64,000 nucleotides of DNA from Pseudomonadota bacterium (GTDB taxonomy: Bacteria > Pseudomonadota > Alphaproteobacteria > Rhizobiales > Xanthobacteraceae), in contig JAEYAW010000030.1 of the NCBI GenBank assembly GCA_023404675.1, positions 434,001 to 498,000 of the forward strand, written 5' to 3'. The notes below the pieces were generated by a model that saw nothing but the letters and a program-made list of their open reading frames with translations, had not been told where the DNA came from and did no database searches. Position numbers and translations under genes: made by a program. Numbering within the stretch: position 1 is the first letter of the stretch; every line of letters starts with the position of its first letter. This document shows positions 59,781 through 64,000 of the stretch, in pieces.

Positions 59781-60713
59781 CTAGGCAACCATAAACGCGC
59801 CGGGCAAAACCGCAAAACAACAGACCTGATTCCGGCCCGCTCTTTTCGCGTCGTAGAGAGCCGTGTCTGCCGCCCGCAAAATCGCTCCTTCGATCTCGGC
59901 GGCATTCGCGTTCCCGAGCTGCGCGGTGTGCGCAACACCGCAGCTCACCGTCACGATACCGTTGACGCCCGACTGATGCGGCGCGGCCAAGCGGCGGACG
60001 GAAGCGCAGATCCGCTCCGCCACCTTCGCGCCAATTTTCAAATCGGGATCGCGGATCAGGACCGCGAACTCCTCGCCGCCGTACCGGCAGAAATCCGTGC
60101 CGACCTTGCGCAACACGCGCCTGGTCGCAACCGCGACCGCGCGCAGGCAGATATCGCCGGCCTGATGTCCGTAGACATCGTTATAAGATTTGAAGTGATC
60201 GATATCGAAAATGATCAGAGAAAATGCTTCCCCAGACCGCCGAAGCGTACCGCACTGGGCCTTCAGAAGCCGGTCGAAGTGGCGCCGATTGTAAGCTCCT
60301 GTCAGATGATCGAGTGTCGCCAGTCCCTTCAACTGACGGGTCAGCTTCTCGCTTTTCTGTTCGGCTGCCTTTTTTTCACTGATATCGAAGTGCGCGACGG
60401 AGATTGCGTGAACGCGACCCTCGTCATCGTAAACCGGCGAGGTCGAAACCAGATAGTGTCGCCCGCGAATTTCAAGCTCGTGATTGGGGACTGACTGACC
60501 ACGATCGAAAAACTGGAAATCCCGCTCGACGTTCCTGCCGCCCTCCTCGTGAAGATCGGCGACCCGCAACCCGATGAGAGTCTCGGCGGGCATGCCCGCA
60601 AGATTGGCATGAACCTTGTTGGCGGCCATCAGGCACCCGTCCCTGCCGATGACGCACAGAGCAATCGGCAGGTTCTCGTAGACCCACTGAAGATCGATAT
60701 CGCGGGCAGGCAT
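59781..60713 (-). CDS. PAS-GGDEF diguanylate cyclase
   Basis: Cytoplasmic c-di-GMP synthase, 310 residues. PAS domain about 8-125 (YENLPIALCVIGRDGCLMAANK; FDISEKKAAEQK at its end), then a GGDEF domain (about 145-310) with DHLTGAYNRRHFD, FDIDHFKSYNDVYGHQAGD and the active motif RYGGEEF. The RxxD inhibitory site just before the motif is not present in its normal place (KVGTDFCRYGG), so product inhibition may be lost. Start at 60713 has GAGAGGAAG upstream; the frame extends to 60734. No membrane segment; the sensed signal is unknown. Confidence 0.92.
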   Translation of the reverse strand: MPARDIDLQWVYENLPIALCVIGRDGCLMAANKVHANLAGMPAETLIGLRVADLHEEGGRNVERDFQFFDRGQSVPNHELEIRGRHYLVSTSPVYDDEGRVHAISVAHFDISEKKAAEQKSEKLTRQLKGLATLDHLTGAYNRRHFDRLLKAQCGTLRRSGEAFSLIIFDIDHFKSYNDVYGHQAGDICLRAVAVATRRVLRKVGTDFCRYGGEEFAVLIRDPDLKIGAKVAERICASVRRLAAPHQSGVNGIVTVSCGVAHTAQLGNANAAEIEGAILRAADTALYDAKRAGRNQVCCFAVLPGAFMVA

Positions 60714-60849
60714 GCGACTTCCTCTCGAATCCAAGCTAGAAACGAAAAGTTAATACGTCCTTAGGTGGATATTCGAGATCGTTTCAACCAATATAACGCC
60801 GCGTAGGACAGACTCCGGGAACCGGGACAAGCTCCTTCGACGCGGCAGC

Positions 60850-60870
60850 ACGTCGCACTGCTTGCGACGT
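60850..60870. terminator. Stem-loop past the DUF6285 gene
   Basis: ACGTCGCA-CTGCT-TGCGACGT, perfect 8-bp arms, 11 nt after the stop of the minus-strand DUF6285 gene. The T-run lies before the stem on that strand, so it is not a textbook intrinsic terminator. Confidence 0.4.
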
Positions 60871-60880
60871 CCAAAAAATG

Positions 60881-61261
60881 TCAGTCCTGCCCGGTCTCTC
60901 TGCGATAACTGGCATAGGTCGGCTGGTCGATGGCAAGCTTGTCGAGCGTCGTCTGCCAAAGATGATCGATCAGACCGGGTGTCCGCTGATCCATGTCCCC
61001 GGATGCGATGCGCTGCGCCAGTTCACGATTCTGATCCTCCAGCGCGCCGTCATGCCCGAGCAGAGCCGCGAGGCGCCGCGTCTCGGCCGCGTCGCTCGTC
61101 GCCGCCAACGTGAGCTGGCGCTCGACCAGATCGAGCATGTTACAGGCGACGCGCAACTTGAACGCAGCATGACCGGAAAGCTGCGGCGCGATATCGGTGC
61201 GCAGGAAGTCCGCCACCGATCTTACAAACTCGTCGGGCCTCGGCTCATCCTGCATGATCAT
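60881..61261 (-). CDS. DUF6285 domain protein
   Basis: A 126-residue helical protein of the DUF6285 type (RPDEFVRSVADFLRTDIAPQLSGHAAFKLRVACNMLDLVERQL). Its function is not known, but the family is repeatedly encoded directly after APH-type kinases linked to acyl-CoA dehydrogenases, as here. The ATG overlaps the kinase stop by 4 nt (ATGA), implying a joint product. Confidence 0.82.
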   Translation of the reverse strand: MIMQDEPRPDEFVRSVADFLRTDIAPQLSGHAAFKLRVACNMLDLVERQLTLAATSDAAETRRLAALLGHDGALEDQNRELAQRIASGDMDQRTPGLIDHLWQTTLDKLAIDQPTYASYRRETGQD

Positions 61262-62280
61262 TGATCCTTGCCGCGCGGCGCGAGCAGCCGCAACAGATCG
61301 ATCTCGGTCTCGGAGGCGCGGCGACCGATCATCGCGCGCTCCATGGAGTTCTCCGGCGACTTACGGAATCTGTCCATCATGCCGCAGCACATGATGCCCC
61401 AGCGCAGCGTGCCGATCACTTCCCAGAACATCACGCGCCGCGGATCGACTGTGCCACCACCGGAAGCCTCGTAAGCCGCAAACAGATCCTCGCGCGAGCC
61501 GAAGCCACCGACCGGCTTGTCGATCTCGCCGAAGCGCCAGGAGTTCACGCAGATCCAGCCGAGGTCTTCCATGGGGTCGCCAACATGCGCCAACTCCCAA
61601 TCGAGCACCGCGCGCACCCCGTCCGGTCCGATGATCATATTTCCGTTGCGGAAATCACCGTGGACCAGCGTAAGCGTCTGTGGTGGCGGCGGCACGTGAG
61701 CGCGCAGCCAGCGGAAAGCCAGTTCAAACACCGGACGCGGCCAATCGAACCCGCGATACTCCTGCTCCAGGATTGGTATCTCACCCTCCGCCGTCACGCT
61801 GCGCAGACTTGGGAGAGTGTCGCGCGGCAACGCGTGAAGCCCCGCGAGAATCTTTCCGATCTGCCTGGTGAGGATCGGGCGCGCGGAGGCGAACGCCTCG
61901 TCGCGCAGAATTTTACGGGCGATGGTCTCGCCTTCGACGCGGTTCATGACGAATCCGGTTCCGAGCTTGTCGTCCGGCGTCAGCACGTGACAGACCCGCG
62001 GCGACGGCAACCCCGCCTCGAACGCGCGCTGCATCAGAACCGCCTCCGCATCGAGCCCCGCAGCACGCTCGGGCGAGGCCCCATAGCCCGGCGGCGCGCG
62101 GCGCAGAATAGCGCCGATGGTGCCATCGGGATGGGCGACGTCGAGCGACCAGGTTTCCTGACTGGCACCACCCGACAAACGTGCGGCGCGTGCGAGTCCT
62201 GTCGCACCGGGAAACCAGCGCGGCACGCGCAGGGCAAGCTGCTCTTCCGTTGTGACGGATGTCATGACGCTTGATGACAT
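61258..62280 (-). CDS. APH-family phosphotransferase, ACAD10/11 kinase-like
   Basis: Kinase-fold phosphotransferase, 340 residues. ATP site around LSGGASQETWSLDV; catalytic loop LVHGDFRNGNMII (HGDxxxxN) and metal site VLDWELAHVGDPMEDLGW. In animal ACAD10/11 a domain of this type phosphorylates 4-hydroxyacyl-CoA before the dehydrogenase domain acts; here the acyl-CoA dehydrogenase at 57380 could be the separate partner. Aminoglycoside resistance is unlikely. Start is uncertain between 62280 and 62265. Confidence 0.88.
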   Translation of the reverse strand: MSSSVMTSVTTEEQLALRVPRWFPGATGLARAARLSGGASQETWSLDVAHPDGTIGAILRRAPPGYGASPERAAGLDAEAVLMQRAFEAGLPSPRVCHVLTPDDKLGTGFVMNRVEGETIARKILRDEAFASARPILTRQIGKILAGLHALPRDTLPSLRSVTAEGEIPILEQEYRGFDWPRPVFELAFRWLRAHVPPPPQTLTLVHGDFRNGNMIIGPDGVRAVLDWELAHVGDPMEDLGWICVNSWRFGEIDKPVGGFGSREDLFAAYEASGGGTVDPRRVMFWEVIGTLRWGIMCCGMMDRFRKSPENSMERAMIGRRASETEIDLLRLLAPRGKDQ

Positions 62281-62376
62281 GATGCAATCCGGACCGCGAC
62301 ACTGCACCGGCGGACGCCCAGAAGCGGACAGACGCCCTCCTGAAACGCCCGGCTGTGCAAACCGCGCAACAAACGT

Positions 62377-63180
62377 TTACTGGCCCGTGAATTTCGCCGG
62401 ACGCTTCTCAATGAAGGCCGACACGCCTTCGATGAAGTCCGTCGTTGCGCCGGCCTGACGCTGGGCGAACTGCTCGGCGTCGAGCTGCTCCTCGAACGAA
62501 TTGGCCTCGCTGTCCCAGTACAGCTTGCGGATCAGCGACAGTGCGATTGTCGGCCCGTTCGCCAGATCCTCGGCGAGCTTCTTGGTCTCGCCGGCCAGCT
62601 CGGCATCATCATACACGCGGTTGACGAGCCCCCATTCCAGCGCCTTCTCGGCAGGAAGCCGTTCGCCGAGCAACGATAGTTCAAGCGAGCGCGCGCGGCC
62701 GACAAGGCGCGGCAGCAGCCACGTCGAGCCGCAATCGGGCACGAGGCCGATGCGGCGGAACGCCTGCAGGAAATAGGCCGACTTCGCCATCAGCACGATG
62801 TCGCCCATCAGCGCGAAGCTCATGCCCGCGCCCGCGGCCGGACCGTTGACCGAAGTGATCAGCGGACAATGCAGGTTGCGCAACCGCCGCAGGAAAGGAT
62901 GAAAGGCCGTCTCGAGCGATACGCCCGCATTGCTGCGGCCCGGCTTTGATCCCGCCGCCGGGTTGTTACGGCCCTGCAGGTTGGCGCCGGTGCAGAACGC
63001 CCGGCCCGCGCCCGTCATCACAAGGCAACGCACCTCGCTGCGACGATCCTCGATCTCGTCCATCGCCTCGCTCAACCCCTTGAGCATGTCCATAGAGACG
63101 GCGTTCATCACCTCCTGATGATCGAGCGTGAGCGTGGCGACCGGGCCGGCGATCTCCAGCGTGGCGTGCGTGAATTGCAT
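62377..63180 (-). CDS. Crotonase family protein, PaaG-like enoyl-CoA isomerase
   Basis: Crotonase, 267 residues, with GAGGAA 6 nt before the ATG at 63180. Motifs TGAGRAFCTGANLQ (about 63-76) and VNGPAAGAGMSFALMGDI (about 105-122). The first hydratase Glu is missing (GMSFAL), and the conserved Asp of PaaG-type isomerases is present in RIGLVPDCGSTWLLPRLVG. This points to double-bond isomerisation, as in the phenylacetate pathway or unsaturated fatty acids, not hydration. Confidence 0.9.
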   Translation of the reverse strand: MQFTHATLEIAGPVATLTLDHQEVMNAVSMDMLKGLSEAMDEIEDRRSEVRCLVMTGAGRAFCTGANLQGRNNPAAGSKPGRSNAGVSLETAFHPFLRRLRNLHCPLITSVNGPAAGAGMSFALMGDIVLMAKSAYFLQAFRRIGLVPDCGSTWLLPRLVGRARSLELSLLGERLPAEKALEWGLVNRVYDDAELAGETKKLAEDLANGPTIALSLIRKLYWDSEANSFEEQLDAEQFAQRQAGATTDFIEGVSAFIEKRPAKFTGQ

Positions 63181-63406
63181 TGCGTTTCCTCGCGATTGAA
63201 TGTCGAGCCTCATTCCATGCGGCCCGGATGTTTCGGCCGTCAAGTATTCCCAACGCGGGACCGCCGTCAACGGGCTGGCGCGGGCGGCAAGCCCTTCGCA
63301 CATCGCCGATGGCCTGGCTTGCGTTGAGACGCGGAACGGGGTTTGTGGTGACCCAACCGCCAGATCTGATGGCGGAGCAAAAGATCAAATTGGGAGAGGA
63401 AACGGA

Positions 63407-64000
63407 ATGGGCATCTTCGATCTGTCGAACCGTGTCGCCGTCATCACCGGCGGCAATGGCGGCATCGGACTTGGTATTGCCGAGGCTCTGGCGGCGGAGG
63501 GCTGCGCGGTGTCGCTGTGGGGCCGCAACGCCGACAAGAACAGAGCCGCCGCCGAGAAGATCGCCGCGCTCGGCAAGGGCGCTGTCGATACCCGCGTCTG
63601 CGATGTCAGCGACGCCGCCTCAGTTCAGGCCGCGATGACCGCCACGCTCGACAGGTTCGGCCGGGTCGACGGCTGTTTCGCCAATGCCGGCATCAGCGGC
63701 GGCGGACGACGCGCGTTCGTCGACCGCACCGAGGACGAATGGCGAACGATGTTCGCCACCAATCTCGATGGCGTCTTCCATGTCCTGCAGGCCGCGGCCC
63801 GGCACATGACCGAGCGCGCCGGAAAGGGCGATGCATTCGGGCGGCTGTGCGCGACATCGAGCCTCGCATCGATCTTCGGCACCGCAAGAAACGAGCATTA
63901 CGCCGCCACCAAGGCCGCCATCAACGCGCTGGTGCGCGCGCTTGCTGTCGAACTGGCGCGTTATGGCGTCACCGCGAACGCGATCCTTCCCGGCTGGATC
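63407..64000 (+). CDS. Short-chain dehydrogenase/reductase, 5' part (runs off the right edge)
   Basis: First 198 residues of an SDR, open at the window end (full length about 250). Cofactor motif TGGNGGIG (residues 15-22), Arg after beta-2 (WGRNADK, suggesting NADP), ANAG, catalytic Ser in TSSLAS, YAATK for Tyr/Lys, ending in PGWI. GAGAGGAAACGG lies just before the ATG. Divergent from the PaaG-like gene with a 226-nt gap in which no other gene is seen. Substrate unknown. Confidence 0.9.
   Translation, partial: MGIFDLSNRVAVITGGNGGIGLGIAEALAAEGCAVSLWGRNADKNRAAAEKIAALGKGAVDTRVCDVSDAASVQAAMTATLDRFGRVDGCFANAGISGGGRRAFVDRTEDEWRTMFATNLDGVFHVLQAAARHMTERAGKGDAFGRLCATSSLASIFGTARNEHYAATKAAINALVRALAVELARYGVTANAILPGWI

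Noticed and set aside
61258..62280. Aminoglycoside resistance kinase
   Set aside because: The fold is shared, but the context (DUF6285, acyl-CoA dehydrogenase) and sequence fit the ACAD10/11-type kinase.
1..64000. CRISPR array, tRNA, rRNA, prophage or insertion sequence
   Set aside because: No regularly spaced repeats, tRNA-like cloverleaf, rRNA sequence, integrase or transposase was recognised on either strand.

Overview
This is a high-GC window that reads as a metabolically versatile alphaproteobacterium, most likely of the Bradyrhizobium/Afipia/Rhodopseudomonas group. The evidence is dense catabolic operons, several branched-chain-amino-acid-type ABC transporters, many acyl-CoA enzymes, and an intergenic inverted repeat at 34654-34697 (AGCATGATC...GATCATGCT) of a kind common in that group. 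No rRNA, tRNA, transposase, phage gene or CRISPR array was seen. No gene-free stretch exceeds 300 bases.

Left part (1-21 kb): a catabolic locus centred on a TetR-family regulator (15713-16447). It holds the end of an HpaB-type monooxygenase and a cupin. It also holds an NMT1-type ABC transporter, two short-chain/hydrolase branches, and two different molybdenum hydroxylases. These are a CoxLSM-like enzyme translated together with a CocE-type hydrolase, and a NicAB-like enzyme translated together with a GMC oxidoreductase. Further enzymes are an aspartate-dehydrogenase-like protein and a gamma-resorcylate-decarboxylase-like amidohydrolase. A dihydroorotate-dehydrogenase-like flavoprotein and an isochorismatase-fold amidase complete the set. 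Four promoters here carry TTGAC followed by a GACTAAC/GTTAGTC inverted repeat (4653, 11060, 15610, 21061), so the locus looks like one regulon. Its enzymes would suit breakdown of a nitrogen-containing ring compound; the substrate is not visible from sequence.

21-24.5 kb: a quinone/catechol defence set (LysR regulator, glutathionyl-hydroquinone reductase, CatE-like ring-cleavage dioxygenase, DoxX protein). 24.6-32.8 kb: a Liv-type ABC transporter whose operon runs into a nitrilase and a haem aldoxime dehydratase, next to a flavin reductase and a TrmB-type regulator. Four copies of TGTCR-N8-CGAC[AG] lie in the promoter regions here. This looks like an aldoxime/nitrile uptake and conversion system and is the most coherent new system in the window.

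33-45 kb: a Na+/H+ antiporter, then a translationally coupled acyl-CoA cluster (AMP ligase, DUF35 protein, thiolase-like protein lacking the usual Cys, a truncated 3-hydroxyacyl-CoA dehydrogenase and a crotonase) with a divergent LysR gene, then an RND efflux pair. 45-57 kb: a second Liv operon preceded by a DUF1445 hydro-lyase/cyclase-like gene and followed by a hydroxypyruvate-isomerase-like gene, with a divergent LysR gene and an N-carbamoyl-amino-acid/allantoate amidohydrolase. LemA/TPM membrane genes and an amidase follow. 57-64 kb: an acyl-CoA dehydrogenase, two crotonases, a PAS-GGDEF cyclase, an ACAD11-type kinase with its DUF6285 partner, and the start of an SDR running off the right edge.
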